Source: Planococcus sp. MER TA 32b (GTDB lineage Bacteria > Bacillota > Bacilli > Bacillales_A > Planococcaceae). Taken from it: a stretch of 64,000 nt of DNA. The stretch spans positions 124,001 through 188,000 of the forward strand of contig JAMCAN010000002.1 of NCBI GenBank assembly GCA_023715185.1. Reading direction: 5' to 3'. The translations under genes were made by a program, and so were the position numbers. A model generated the notes under the pieces. It made no database searches. It was not told the origin of the DNA and saw only the letters and a list, made by a program, of their open reading frames with translations. Positions 33,875-43,132 of this stretch are shown here, one piece after another (within the stretch, counting starts at the first letter, position 1; each line of letters starts with the position of its first letter).

Positions 33875-34183
33875 ATGGTGCTTGCGATCAAAGAAGTGAA
33901 CGGATATGAAAGAGGAAAAAAATATACTGAAGATCTTGAGATTTTATCCTGCTTCAAAAACGACGAACATCGGGTAGTCGCTTTAACTGACACGGACGGC
34001 AATGTTTTTTACTGGACGACGACAGTGGATTCGCCTGAATATCGAAACTTCCGGAGAAAAGCCACTTATACATTTAAAGTCAGTTATATTTCTACAATAG
34101 TTGGCCCTTCCAGACCCAAGATCGTGATTGCAGAATTGAATGACGTAACAGCAGAGAACGGCATGTATGGCAGAGCCATATAG
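33875..34183 (+). CDS. Hypothetical protein, 102 aa
   Basis: ATG 33875, with TGGGGTG about 9 bases ahead; an upstream in-frame TTG at 33860 is less likely. A short beta-rich protein (ALTDTDGNVFYWTTTVDSP, then TYTFKVSYIS) of OB-like appearance, with no membrane segment. It has its own promoter and a strong terminator. Family not recognised. Confidence 0.65.
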   Translation: MVLAIKEVNGYERGKKYTEDLEILSCFKNDEHRVVALTDTDGNVFYWTTTVDSPEYRNFRRKATYTFKVSYISTIVGPSRPKIVIAELNDVTAENGMYGRAI

Positions 34184-34210
34184 ATGGAATGCTTAATATA
34201 TATATTTAGA

Positions 34211-34237
34211 AAGAACCTTGAGACGCTCAAGGTTCTT
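34211..34237 (+). terminator. Hairpin terminator
   Basis: AAGAACCTTGAG (34211-34222), loop ACG, CTCAAGGTTCTT (34226-34237), then TTTGTTTG. A perfect 12 bp stem. Confidence 0.85.
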
Positions 34238-34403
34238 TTTGTTTGGGTAAATAAATGGCAGTCTTCCCGTCACTCAGTGAGAATTTGATGGCTGCTGGAA
34301 AGCTGTCTGTGAACGTGAAAGAATAAATAATTATTTTATTGCATATTAATGCATGGTAAACTTAACTGTAAATCATACATATTATTTAAAAGGAGCCCAA
34401 CCA

Positions 34404-35582
34404 ATGACATTACAACAACAAACATTCGATTACATAGACAAGATCTCAAACGAAATAACAGACATCAGACGCCACCTCCATATGCATCCGGAGCTGTCGC
34501 ATCAGGAAGTAGAGACGCCTGAGTTTATTGCCAAGTATTTGGAGGGGCTGGATATTCCGGTGCGGCGGGGCGTTGGAGGCAGAGGAGTCGTCGGCAGGAT
34601 TGAAGGAGGGAAGCCGGGGAAGACGATTGCGTTTCGGGCCGATTTTGATGCGCTTCCGATCCAGGACGCCAAGGATGTGCAGTATAAATCCACTGTGCCC
34701 GGTGTGATGCATGCGTGCGGGCATGATGGCCACACGGCTGCGCTGCTCGGTTTTGCGAAAGTGATGAATGAGATGAAGGCTGAACTGTCGGGCACCATCG
34801 TACTGATCCATCAATTCGGGGAGGAATTATCACCGGGTGGCGCGAGGGGGATGATTGAGGATGGTTGTTTGGAAGGCGTGGATGAGATTTACGGTGCGCA
34901 TCTGCAGTCGCAGATGGAAGCCGGGCATGTGTATGGCCGGGACGGTTATCTGCAGGCGGCTGAGGATACTGTGAAGATTACGGTGAACGGATCCGGCACG
35001 CACGGTGCAGAGCCGCATACGGGAACCGATCCGATTCTCGCTGCCAGCCACATCATGGTCGCTTTGCAGTCAATTGTCAGCCGGAATGCGGATCCCTTGA
35101 AAGAGCTCGTCGTGTCAATCGGCAAATTCCATGCCGGGGATGCGGACAATGTCATTCCGGAAAAGGCGGTTATGGAAGGGACGATCCGGGTGTTTGATGA
35201 GAACTTGCGCACGCTTGTGGGGCAGCGCATCCAAGATCTGGCTGCCGGGGTCGGGCAGGGGCTCGGCTGCACGGTCGATGTTGAGATCGGCAAGGGCTAT
35301 GACTCCCTGTGGAATCACCCGGAACAGATGGAGCTTATTCGCCGGGCTGTCGGCAATGCGTTTGGCGAAGGCATCTACAAGGACATCGATCCGATCATGC
35401 CGGTAGAAGATTTTTCTTATTATCTGCAGAAGGTGCCGGGCGCCTTTTTCTTTGTGGGGGCGAAGCCTTTGGGCGTTGAAAATCCGTTTCCCCACCACCA
35501 CGAGAAATTCGATTTCCATGAACCGGCGATGGCCAATGCGGCAAAGGTTTTTGCGGTGGCTTATTTGGAAGCGCAGAAATAA
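34404..35582 (+). CDS. M20D amidohydrolase (N-acyl-amino-acid hydrolase type)
   Basis: 392 residues from ATG 34404, with AGGAG 8 bases ahead; an upstream in-frame start lacks a site. RRHLHMHPELSHQE, RADFDALPI, HACGHDGHTA and GGARGMIEDG follow the pattern of the YxeP/HipO amidohydrolases: the Cys, His, Glu and His ligands of a dinuclear metal centre are present and the final PHHHEKFDFHE supplies the last His. It hydrolyses the amide of N-acetyl or other N-acyl amino acids, releasing the free amino acid in the cytoplasm. Single gene; GC high. Confidence 0.88.
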   Translation: MTLQQQTFDYIDKISNEITDIRRHLHMHPELSHQEVETPEFIAKYLEGLDIPVRRGVGGRGVVGRIEGGKPGKTIAFRADFDALPIQDAKDVQYKSTVPGVMHACGHDGHTAALLGFAKVMNEMKAELSGTIVLIHQFGEELSPGGARGMIEDGCLEGVDEIYGAHLQSQMEAGHVYGRDGYLQAAEDTVKITVNGSGTHGAEPHTGTDPILAASHIMVALQSIVSRNADPLKELVVSIGKFHAGDADNVIPEKAVMEGTIRVFDENLRTLVGQRIQDLAAGVGQGLGCTVDVEIGKGYDSLWNHPEQMELIRRAVGNAFGEGIYKDIDPIMPVEDFSYYLQKVPGAFFFVGAKPLGVENPFPHHHEKFDFHEPAMANAAKVFAVAYLEAQK

Positions 35583-35681
35583 AACCGGTGCGGACAAGCG
35601 GGTTCGAGGCACCTTCTTGCGTCACTTGCCGAACCCCGCTACGATTAAAGAAAGAGTTTAAAAAGAGCGGGAGGATTTGCG

Positions 35682-36962
35682 GTGAAGAAAACGATATGGA
35701 TTGGAAGCATACTGGCGCTTCTGTTTTTATTGGCAGCATGCAATAACGATACTGAAGACACCACAACGGAGGAGGCGGATTCTATGGAAGAAATCACAGG
35801 AAAATGGGAAGGCGCAATCCAGGTGCCCAACCAGCCGCTGCCGATCATTGTGGAATTTGTAGAAGAAGGCGGCACATTGAGCATCCCGCTGCAGGGCTTG
35901 AGCGATTATCCCTTTTCGACAGTGGAGTTCAATGATCCGGATCTGACATTTGATCTGAATCTTCAGGGGCAAAAGCTTGTCTTCGATGGAAAGCTGGAAG
36001 ACGGGAAGATTTCCGGCAATTTCACTCAGCAGGGCCAGACCTTTCCGTTCGAGCTGACGCCGGGGACAGCGGAAGAAACGGCTGAGGAAGAAGATTTCAT
36101 TGAAATTGAAGTTGCAGGCGGCACGATGAAAGCGGAAGTCGAGATACCGGAAGGGGAAGGCCCGTTTCCGGCGATGGTGATTATAGCCGGTTCGGGGCCG
36201 ACAGACCGTGATGGCAATTCACTGATGCTCCCCGGCAAAAACGACAGTTTGAAGATGGTGGCCGAAGAGTTGGCGGCGAACGGCATTGCCAGCATCCGCT
36301 ACGATAAGCGCGGTGTCGGGATGAACCAGGCACTCGGCGGCAGCGAAGCGGATCTGCGCTTCGATGATTATATCGGTGATGCGGCGGCCTGGGTGGAGCA
36401 TTTGAAATCGGATGACGCCTTTACGGAAGTCGGAATCATCGGTCACAGCGAAGGCTCGCTGATCGGCATGGCGGCGGCAGAACGCGCTTCGGCCGATTCG
36501 TTCGTATCGATTGCGGGAGCGGGGCGCCCGATTGACGAAGTGCTCATGGAGCAGCTGGCTGCGCAGCTTCCCGAAAACTTGCTGGAAGAATCCGGAGAGA
36601 TCATCAGCAAGCTGAAGGAAGGCGAACAAGTCGCGACGGTGAGCCCCGAATTGCAAAGCGTGTTCCGTCCGTCGGTTCAGCCGTACATGATTTCCTGGCT
36701 GGCGTATGATCCCCAGGAAGAAGTGGCGCAACTTGAGATTCCGGTCCTGATCATCGGCGGCACAGCTGATTCGCAGGTGCCGGCATCCGATGCGGAAAGT
36801 CTGCATGCGGCGCATCCCGAATCGGAACTGCTCATCATCGACGGGATGAATCATGTGCTGAAGACGGTAACGGATGAGGCCGAGGATCAGGCGGCATATA
36901 GCGATCCGGAATTGCCACTGGCAGATGGATTGATGGAAGGGATTTTACACTTCTTAGAATAA
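35682..36962 (+). CDS. Alpha/beta hydrolase lipoprotein
   Basis: 426 residues, GTG start behind GGGAGG. A lipoprotein signal peptide (LALLFLLAAC, Cys as lipid site near residue 20) leads to an acidic linker and a domain of about 100 residues of DUF3887-like appearance. The hydrolase follows, with VIIAGSGPTDRDGNS (oxyanion region), GHSEGSLIG (nucleophile serine), GGTADSQVP (acid) and DGMNHVLK (His). Extracellular, attached to the membrane; an esterase or peptidase with unknown substrate. Two decayed relatives of this gene occur at 4157 and 20324, and a remnant of the island repeat lies just downstream. Confidence 0.85.
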   Translation: MKKTIWIGSILALLFLLAACNNDTEDTTTEEADSMEEITGKWEGAIQVPNQPLPIIVEFVEEGGTLSIPLQGLSDYPFSTVEFNDPDLTFDLNLQGQKLVFDGKLEDGKISGNFTQQGQTFPFELTPGTAEETAEEEDFIEIEVAGGTMKAEVEIPEGEGPFPAMVIIAGSGPTDRDGNSLMLPGKNDSLKMVAEELAANGIASIRYDKRGVGMNQALGGSEADLRFDDYIGDAAAWVEHLKSDDAFTEVGIIGHSEGSLIGMAAAERASADSFVSIAGAGRPIDEVLMEQLAAQLPENLLEESGEIISKLKEGEQVATVSPELQSVFRPSVQPYMISWLAYDPQEEVAQLEIPVLIIGGTADSQVPASDAESLHAAHPESELLIIDGMNHVLKTVTDEAEDQAAYSDPELPLADGLMEGILHFLE

Positions 36963-36976
36963 AATAACTTGCGAGA

Positions 36977-37006
36977 AAAAAGCCGCGAAGCGATTCGCGG
37001 CTTTTT
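36977..37006 (+). terminator. Hairpin terminator
   Basis: AAAAAGCCGCGAA (36977-36989) pairs with TTCGCGGCTTTTT (36994-37006); a perfect 13 bp stem with a 4-base loop. Confidence 0.88.
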
Positions 37007-37012
37007 ATATCG

Positions 37013-37072
37013 CTTTCCTGTGACCGGATACGGCTTACGTATTTTTATCTCAAAAGGTAAATATATATAAGA
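37013..37072 (+). repeat. Partial island repeat, copy H
   Basis: CCTGTGACCGGATACGGCTT then ACGTATTTTTATCTCAAAA matches the middle and right part of copy D (GGATACGGCTTCAGTATTTT then TATTTGAGAAAATAAATAT). The left arm of the hairpin is missing. Confidence 0.5.
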
Positions 37073-37233
37073 TTATTATTATTTATCAGAAAATTGTGAT
37101 AAGATATTCGTAAAAGAGTTTCATCCTTTTAGATATGATATAGAAGTCTTAAGCGAGTTTTGATGCCGGGCTTCGGGGGAGTGCACTTTAATGTATATTC
37201 ACTTAAATATTATAGAAAAAGGGAGGAAAAACG

Positions 37234-38601
37234 ATGACGAAATTTTCGTGGTCAAGATTCATGTTACTCGCCATGCTGATTTTTATATTGGCTTTGGCGG
37301 CATGCAGCAGTGACGATACTTCAAACGAGGGGTCAACAGGTGAGTCGGATCCTGCAACAGAAGAAAGTACTGACGATTCAGCCGAAGAACCGACGGATGA
37401 GTCGGATGCTGAATCGGAAGAAGGCACTGACGAAGGCACTGAGGAAAGTGCGGATGGGGAATCTGCAGAAACTGAACCGAAAATTACTGAGTTTGAACCG
37501 GCATTTCCGGAACAGACAAGAGCACCTGCAATAGTGACTGAAACAGAACTTAATGAGGAAGTTATTGTTGACGGTCTTGGCGTGCTTTGGGGTATGGCGG
37601 AGTTTGAACCGAACCGCTTGCTTGTTACGCAAAGAGATACAGCAGAACTTCTTATTGTAAACATTAATGAGTTCGCTGTTTCAGAACCGATCGAAGGCAC
37701 ACCGGAAGTTAATAACTCAGGCCAGGGCGGCTTGCTTGATGTAGCCATTGCCCCTGATTTTGACGAATCAAGAATGGTGTTTTTGACGTTTTCACAAGAT
37801 GTTGAAGGCGGTACTGTAACTGCTCTTGGTAAAGGTGCTTTATCAGAAGATGAATCCTCACTTGAAAATTTCGAAGTGATCTTCCAGGCCGAACCGGCAT
37901 ATGATGGTGACTTGCATTATGGCGGACGTATCATCTTTGATGATGAGGACAACCTGTTCCTAACAACTGGTGAACGTTCGGATGATCCAATTCGCGAACG
38001 GGCCCAAGATTTGGATGCTTACTTAGGTAAAGTAATCCACATTACACAAGATGGGGAAGCAGTAGAGTCGAATCCGTTTGTCGAAGATGAAAACGCGCTG
38101 GATGGTATTTACAGCTATGGCCACCGTAATATCCAGGGTATAGACTATCACCCTGAAACAGGGGACTTATGGATTGTTGAATTCGGACCACAATCCGGGG
38201 ATGAACTGAATATCATCGAACCAGGCAATAACTATGGATGGCCGATTGTTTCTTATGGTATCGAGTATTCCGGTGAATTAATCAATGATGGTATTTCAGA
38301 ACACGAAGCGCAAGGCTTTATTGAACCAAGATATTATTGGGATCCAACAAGTGCGCCAAGTGGTATGGCATTCTATGATAACGACGCAATTCCTGAATGG
38401 GAGAACAATTTGTTCATCGGCGGTTTGGTGTCGAGCTATATTGCGCGCATCGTTATTGAAGGTGACACCATCGTCGGAGAAGAACGTCTATTGACTGATG
38501 AAGGCGAACGTTTCCGTGATATCCTTGTTACCGAGGAAGGCGCGCTTATTGCAAGCACCGATGGCGGTGTGATTTATAAGATTACTGCAGCAGGCGAATA
38601 A
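37234..38601 (+). CDS. Glucose/sorbosone dehydrogenase-type lipoprotein
   Basis: 455 residues, ATG behind GGGAGG. A lipoprotein signal (LALAAC) is followed by a long acidic Ser/Glu/Asp/Thr linker (about residues 27-90), then a six-bladed propeller with GQGGLLDVAIAPDF, SYGHRNIQGIDYHP and EFGPQSGDELNIIEPGNN, then YGWP: the GSDH/PQQ-dependent aldose dehydrogenase family (YliI type). It would oxidise a sugar outside the membrane with PQQ as cofactor. No PQQ synthesis genes lie in the window, so PQQ may be taken from elsewhere or the enzyme may use another cofactor. Own promoter region and terminator. Confidence 0.86.
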   Translation: MTKFSWSRFMLLAMLIFILALAACSSDDTSNEGSTGESDPATEESTDDSAEEPTDESDAESEEGTDEGTEESADGESAETEPKITEFEPAFPEQTRAPAIVTETELNEEVIVDGLGVLWGMAEFEPNRLLVTQRDTAELLIVNINEFAVSEPIEGTPEVNNSGQGGLLDVAIAPDFDESRMVFLTFSQDVEGGTVTALGKGALSEDESSLENFEVIFQAEPAYDGDLHYGGRIIFDDEDNLFLTTGERSDDPIRERAQDLDAYLGKVIHITQDGEAVESNPFVEDENALDGIYSYGHRNIQGIDYHPETGDLWIVEFGPQSGDELNIIEPGNNYGWPIVSYGIEYSGELINDGISEHEAQGFIEPRYYWDPTSAPSGMAFYDNDAIPEWENNLFIGGLVSSYIARIVIEGDTIVGEERLLTDEGERFRDILVTEEGALIASTDGGVIYKITAAGE

Positions 38602-38630
38602 AAACGTGTTTCTGTGACGAAGCAAATATA

Positions 38631-38662
38631 AACGCCGCTCCCCCATTTGGAGGAGCGGCGTT
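38631..38662. terminator. Bidirectional hairpin between convergent genes
   Basis: AACGCCGCTCC (38631-38641) pairs with GGAGCGGCGTT (38652-38662). It ends both the plus-strand dehydrogenase gene and the minus-strand symporter gene. Confidence 0.85.
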
Positions 38663-38669
38663 ATGTATT

Positions 38670-40100
38670 TCAGTTTGCCTCAGCAGCGAGATCCGCATTC
38701 GGGTCCTTCGGCAAAATCAGTGAAATGGCCACTGTAAGGATGACCGACGCGAGAACGCCCCATAAAATACCGAACAGTAATGACACGACGGAGCCGGAAA
38801 TAATTCCGATCCGGCCGCCCCAAACAGAGACGCGGCTGTTCCTTGTCCCCATTTTAAACGGTGAGCTGCGCTTTTCTTTCCAAAGCAGCCCGACGATCAA
38901 GACGGGTATGACACCGCCGCCTGTCATTGAATAAGCGAGCGAGAACAAGCCGATGATCGAATCCGAAAGCAGCGCTGCGGCAATGGAGAAGATTCCGATG
39001 AGAACTACGGAATATCGCGTCAACTTGACGTAATAAGCGTCCGATTTCTTTTTCATATTGGGAATGATCAAATCGTTCACGATTACGACCGAAGCGGAAT
39101 GCAGCAAGGAAGAAGCACTCGAAATGGCCGCCATGAAAATGAGTGTAAAGAATGCGAGCGCAGCGGCCATCGTCATTTCTTCGAGGATCAGCCAGGAAAT
39201 CGCATTGTTCGGATCGAGGTCCGGATTTTTCATCTTGACGACCATCCCGCTGATTGTCGCCATGATGGTAAAGATGATTGCTATAATGCCGCTGTACAGC
39301 ATCGCCCGGCTCGCCGTTTTCGGACTGTCAGCCGCAAAACAGCGCTGCCAGTACATCTGTGCCGCGAGTACACCGAATGTGCCTGTCACGAAAAGCGTCA
39401 GCACTTCCATCACGGACAAATTGAATTCCATCAGCCCTGCCGCACCGACATCAGCCAGCCCTGTCTGCAAAGTGGCCAGACTGAAATCGATTTCGCTGAA
39501 CACCTGGAAGTAAAACCAGATGGCCAATCCGACGAGCACGACACCCTGTATGAGATCTGTCCAGACAACTGAATAGATTCCGCCTATCGTCGTGTAGATA
39601 ATAAACACGAATGAAAAAAGGATAATCATCATCAGAGGGTCGGCACCGGTGAACGTGGCGAACAGCGCGCCGAGCCCCATCGCCTGTCCGCTCACCCACG
39701 CAAGCATGATCGAGGAGGTAAGAATGGCTATCAATATTCTTGAAATCCGGTCCCTTAAAATGAGGTCATGCATCAGTTCCGCTAATGTATGATACGTAAA
39801 ACGGGCGGCGAAACCTGCGAATACGAGCGCAAAAAGCACTTTGGCTCCTTGCTCACCGATAACGAATGGAATATTGGCAAATCCAATCTTATACCCTTCA
39901 GCGGAATGCCCGATGAAATTGCCGACTCCCATAATCGTTGCGATATCGGTAAACAAAATCAGGAAAAAGGGCAGGGTGCCGCCAGCGATCGCATAATGAG
40001 TAAAACTGACGCCCGCCTTTTTTCTGTATTTCAGCGACATGGCGATAAAAAACAGACAGGCTGCGATCATCACTGTCCACGTCCAAAATACTAATCCCAT
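38670..40100 (-). CDS. Sodium:solute symporter family protein
   Basis: 476 residues with about 13 membrane helices, ATG behind AGGAGGG. TDIATIMGVGNFIGHSAEGYK near the start, WVSGQAMGLGALF, IYTTIGGIYSVVWTDLIQG and a late SSASSLLHSASVV segment match the sodium/solute symporter family. It is more distant from PutP than the symporter at 20688. Imports an unidentified solute. Monocistronic. Confidence 0.85.
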   Translation of the reverse strand: MGLVFWTWTVMIAACLFFIAMSLKYRKKAGVSFTHYAIAGGTLPFFLILFTDIATIMGVGNFIGHSAEGYKIGFANIPFVIGEQGAKVLFALVFAGFAARFTYHTLAELMHDLILRDRISRILIAILTSSIMLAWVSGQAMGLGALFATFTGADPLMMIILFSFVFIIYTTIGGIYSVVWTDLIQGVVLVGLAIWFYFQVFSEIDFSLATLQTGLADVGAAGLMEFNLSVMEVLTLFVTGTFGVLAAQMYWQRCFAADSPKTASRAMLYSGIIAIIFTIMATISGMVVKMKNPDLDPNNAISWLILEEMTMAAALAFFTLIFMAAISSASSLLHSASVVIVNDLIIPNMKKKSDAYYVKLTRYSVVLIGIFSIAAALLSDSIIGLFSLAYSMTGGGVIPVLIVGLLWKEKRSSPFKMGTRNSRVSVWGGRIGIISGSVVSLLFGILWGVLASVILTVAISLILPKDPNADLAAEAN

Positions 40101-40278
40101 TTAATCCCTCCTTTTTCAGAATAATCTATTTAATAATATCAAAAAAGATGCTTCGTTCAAAATCGTGTCCTGGGGATTGGCTTTCTTCCTGGAATTCGAC
40201 ACTAAAAGAGGCCCTTTGAGAGAATAAACCTGAATGATAAAATAGAAGAAAATAATGGCAGAAAACGGAGGTGGCAGG

Positions 40279-40449
40279 ATGAAGAAATCTTTTTGGGTTC
40301 CACTGGCGGCGGCTGTCGGCACAATGGCTGGGCTCTATTTGATCGGTTTCCTGACGGATATCGAGCTCTTCGCTTTTAAATGGTCTCTTTCCTATACAGA
40401 AATTTCACTGATTCCCATCATTATCGGATTATTGGTCGCATTGATCTGA
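40279..40449 (+). CDS. Small two-helix membrane protein, 56 aa
   Basis: ATG 40279 with GGAGGTGG ahead. Two hydrophobic helices (about 7-24 and 35-54) with a short acidic connector (FLTDIELFAFKW). No family recognised. The strong ribosome site makes it likely real. Confidence 0.55.
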   Translation: MKKSFWVPLAAAVGTMAGLYLIGFLTDIELFAFKWSLSYTEISLIPIIIGLLVALI

Positions 40450-40479
40450 GATTGGCAGATGAAGAAAAAACATACAAGC

Positions 40480-40590
40480 GAGTCCCGGCAAAAGCAACAA
40501 TTCTGAACGATTTTGACCAGCAACGGCAAATACATACAAATGAGACTCCATCCCTCTGAATATAAGGTTTCAAGGGATGGAGTCTTTTCA
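40480..40590 (+). repeat. Island-repeat relative I, including a terminator hairpin
   Basis: ATTCTGAACGATTTTGACCA near 40499 matches the ATTCTAAACGATTCTGACAA of copies A and E; a 13 bp perfect stem AGACTCCATCCCT (40543-40555) / AGGGATGGAGTCT (40573-40585) and TTTTCATTTT follow. The ends are degenerate, so membership is by the inner block and the layout. Confidence 0.5.
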
Positions 40591-40752
40591 TTTTAAGTGC
40601 GTATTGAAATTGGCATGAATCCTGCCGTTCCGAATCAAGCTCTTTGAAATTCAGCCATTTAATGGGAATATTCTGTGTTAAGATATATGTCAGGACTAGG
40701 AAAAGTGAAGCTTTGAAAAATCTGCACTGACTCAAATTATGGAGGTGTCGAA

Positions 40753-41652
40753 ATGGAATTAGTCATCAAAGATTTAAACAAATCATTTAATGACAAACAC
40801 GTATTGAAAGGGATCAATTTAACGATCAACTCGGGACAGATCTTTGGCTACCTGGGAAGAAACGGCGCCGGCAAAACGACATCCATGCGGATTCTGATGG
40901 ATGTATTCAAAGCCGACAGCGGATCGATCACGATGGATGGAAAAGAATTTAAAACGACTGACTACCGCATTGGATACTTGCCAGAAGAACGCGGGATGTA
41001 CGGAAAATTCAAAGTGAAGGATCAATTGGTCTACTTTGCAGAACTCCGGGGCGCCAGCAAAAAGGAAGCCCAGCATTCCATGAAGAAGTGGGCTGAAGAG
41101 TTTGGTATTGATATCTATCTGGACCAAAAGCTTGAGACGCTGTCAAAAGGGAATCAGCAAAAAGTTCAAATCGCACAAGCTTTTATTTGCGAACCGGATA
41201 TCCTGATTCTGGATGAACCCTTTTCCGGGCTGGATCCTGTCAATTCGAAGATTTTCCAGGATTCGTTATTGAATTACATAAGTGAAGACCGGATCATTAT
41301 CTTTTCTTCCCACCAGATGGGGTATATCGAATCTTTCTGCGACGATATCGCCATTATCAATGACGGGCAGATTGTGCTGGATGGGGATTTGAATACAATC
41401 AGAAAAGAGATGGGCGAAGGCAAGCTACGTCTGAGATTTGCTGATCAGCACCACCAGGATTTCTTAGCGGGATATGATTATACAATTGAAAAAGAAGACG
41501 TTATCTTGACGCTTCCTCCAAATGAAACGAAAAAGTCATTCGTTGAAGGTCTGTTCAGCCAGGGAATCGAACTGACGATGTTCATGGATTACTTGCCGAG
41601 CCTTCAGGAAATATTCATTGAGAAGACAGGTGATAAAAATGTTAAAGCTTAA
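40753..41652 (+). CDS. ABC transporter ATPase (NatA/YhaQ-like)
   Basis: 299 residues, ATG behind GGAGGTG. Walker A GRNGAGKT (about 36-43), signature LSKGNQQKV, Walker B ILILDEPFSGLDP and the H-loop SSHQMG are complete. The C-terminal 80 residues are a regulatory extension as in NatA and YhaQ. It drives the permease encoded next, overlapping by 14 bases. Such pairs export sodium, antibiotics or peptides. Its position just before the bacteriocin genes might be meaningful, but a terminator separates them. Confidence 0.9.
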   Translation: MELVIKDLNKSFNDKHVLKGINLTINSGQIFGYLGRNGAGKTTSMRILMDVFKADSGSITMDGKEFKTTDYRIGYLPEERGMYGKFKVKDQLVYFAELRGASKKEAQHSMKKWAEEFGIDIYLDQKLETLSKGNQQKVQIAQAFICEPDILILDEPFSGLDPVNSKIFQDSLLNYISEDRIIIFSSHQMGYIESFCDDIAIINDGQIVLDGDLNTIRKEMGEGKLRLRFADQHHQDFLAGYDYTIEKEDVILTLPPNETKKSFVEGLFSQGIELTMFMDYLPSLQEIFIEKTGDKNVKA

Positions 41653-42859
41653 AACCGTTTTTAACTTCGAATTGCTCGGAATGGTCCAAAAGAAAAGCCT
41701 GCTCGTGACAACGGCCATCATGTGTGTCATTGCGCTGCTGATTACCACGATCCCCACTTTCATGGTTTGGTTCGACGGGGAAGGAACAGAAGAAGAGTCC
41801 GGTGGAGACGGGGGAGCCGCTGAAGAATATGCGCTGGTATATGAAAATGATGAGCTTAGGGAATCCCTCAGCCCGATGTTGGGGGAGGAAACTTACTCTT
41901 CGGAAGAGGAACTCAGAGATGCAGTCGAGAATGAGGAAGTGGCTTCCGGATTTGTCGTGGAAGATTATAACCGCTATACCTACATCACCTATGACAGCTC
42001 AAATTTCTCATCTGAACAGATGTCTTTTGAGTCGCAATTAAAAACACTCAATGAAAATCGGCTGTTTGATGAAAATGGCATAGACAGCCAGCAGGTCCGG
42101 GAAATCATGAATCAGCCCATTGAACAGGAAACTGTATATCTTGGGAAAGATGCCGGTTCAGGAACAGCTATCGCCTTTGGTGTCCTGATCACGATGTATC
42201 TGTTGATTCTTTTGTACGGCGCCAATGTGGCAACTTCGGTTGCAAGGGAAAAAGACTCGCGTACGATGGAATTGCTGATCACATCAAGCAATCCGCGAAC
42301 ATTGATACTCGGAAAAGTCGGCGCAGTCGGATTGACCGGTATTCTGCAGGTCGCGGCCATACTTGTATCTGTCGTGATTGGATTCATGCTCAATAAAGGG
42401 AATTATCCGCAGGTTCTTCTGGATATGCTGCAAGGAACCATGACGATTGATGTGATTCTCGTCTATATCCTATTTTCAGTATTAGGTTACATCTTATATT
42501 TATTCATCTATGCTGCTTTAGGAAGTCTGGTTTCAAAGGTGGAAGATGTGAACTCTGCCGTTACACCGATAACCTTCCTGTTTGTCCTGGCTTATTTCGC
42601 TGCAACATTCGCGACGAATGCGCCCGACAATACTATTGTAAAAGTCACATCGTTCATCCCGTTCATCTCGTTATTCACGATGCCGATCCGTTATATGCTG
42701 ACAAGCGTGCCGATCGCATCCCTGTTGATATCAAGCGCGATCATGGTGATAACCGTAGTATTATTTGCCGCGCTATCCATCCACATCTATAAATTCGGAG
42801 CATTGAATTATGGAAACCGCCTCAAATTTAAAGATGTGATCAAGTCATTCAAAAAATAG
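41639..42859 (+). CDS. ABC transporter permease (NatB/YhaP-like)
   Basis: 406 residues from ATG 41639 inside the end of the ATPase gene. One helix near the start, a large extracellular domain of about 130 acidic residues, then five to six helices, with TSVAREKDSRTMELLITSSN, the diagnostic ABC-2 loop of NatB, YhaP and related exporters. Together with the ATPase it forms a drug, sodium or peptide exporter of the cytoplasmic membrane. Translationally coupled to the ATPase gene. Confidence 0.88.
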   Translation: MLKLKTVFNFELLGMVQKKSLLVTTAIMCVIALLITTIPTFMVWFDGEGTEEESGGDGGAAEEYALVYENDELRESLSPMLGEETYSSEEELRDAVENEEVASGFVVEDYNRYTYITYDSSNFSSEQMSFESQLKTLNENRLFDENGIDSQQVREIMNQPIEQETVYLGKDAGSGTAIAFGVLITMYLLILLYGANVATSVAREKDSRTMELLITSSNPRTLILGKVGAVGLTGILQVAAILVSVVIGFMLNKGNYPQVLLDMLQGTMTIDVILVYILFSVLGYILYLFIYAALGSLVSKVEDVNSAVTPITFLFVLAYFAATFATNAPDNTIVKVTSFIPFISLFTMPIRYMLTSVPIASLLISSAIMVITVVLFAALSIHIYKFGALNYGNRLKFKDVIKSFKK

Positions 42860-42862
42860 TTC

Positions 42863-42890
42863 AAGAGCCTTGCGCGAGCAGGGCTCTTTT
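42863..42890 (+). terminator. Hairpin terminator of the ABC pair
   Basis: AAGAGCCTTGC pairs with GCAGGGCTCTT, followed by TTTTA. It isolates the ABC exporter from the bacteriocin gene; the 240 bases from here to 43132 contain no frame worth calling and hold the bacteriocin promoter. Confidence 0.8.
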
Positions 42891-43050
42891 TAATGGAGGC
42901 ATGTTCTGGACCAGATTTGGGCTGCAGTGCTGATCGAAGAATCGATGAAATTTCGACGATAAATTTCCTGTCTCTTGGAAAATGCATTCAAAAACACGCC
43001 TAAACAGCCGTTTTTTCCTTGGACTTTCCCAATTCAATGGGGGTACTTTT

Positions 43051-43078
43051 TTGGTGGGACTGACTGTAGAGTTATACA
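43051..43078 (+). promoter_or_regulatory. Candidate promoter of the bacteriocin gene
   Basis: TTGGTG at 43051-43056 and TATACA at 43073-43078, 16 bases apart, about 55 bases upstream of the precursor start. A CCCAATTCAATGGGGG block just ahead (about 43028-43043) is a rough inverted repeat that could be an operator. Read by eye only. Confidence 0.4.
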
Positions 43079-43132
43079 TATAGAGAAAAGGCCTGCTCTA
43101 TTAAAATACATAGAAAACGAGGTGAGAAAAAG

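Noticed and set aside
36219..36854. 211-codon minus-strand frame in the alpha/beta hydrolase gene
   Set aside because: Antisense shadow of a GC-rich coding sequence, no site and Arg/His-rich random composition.
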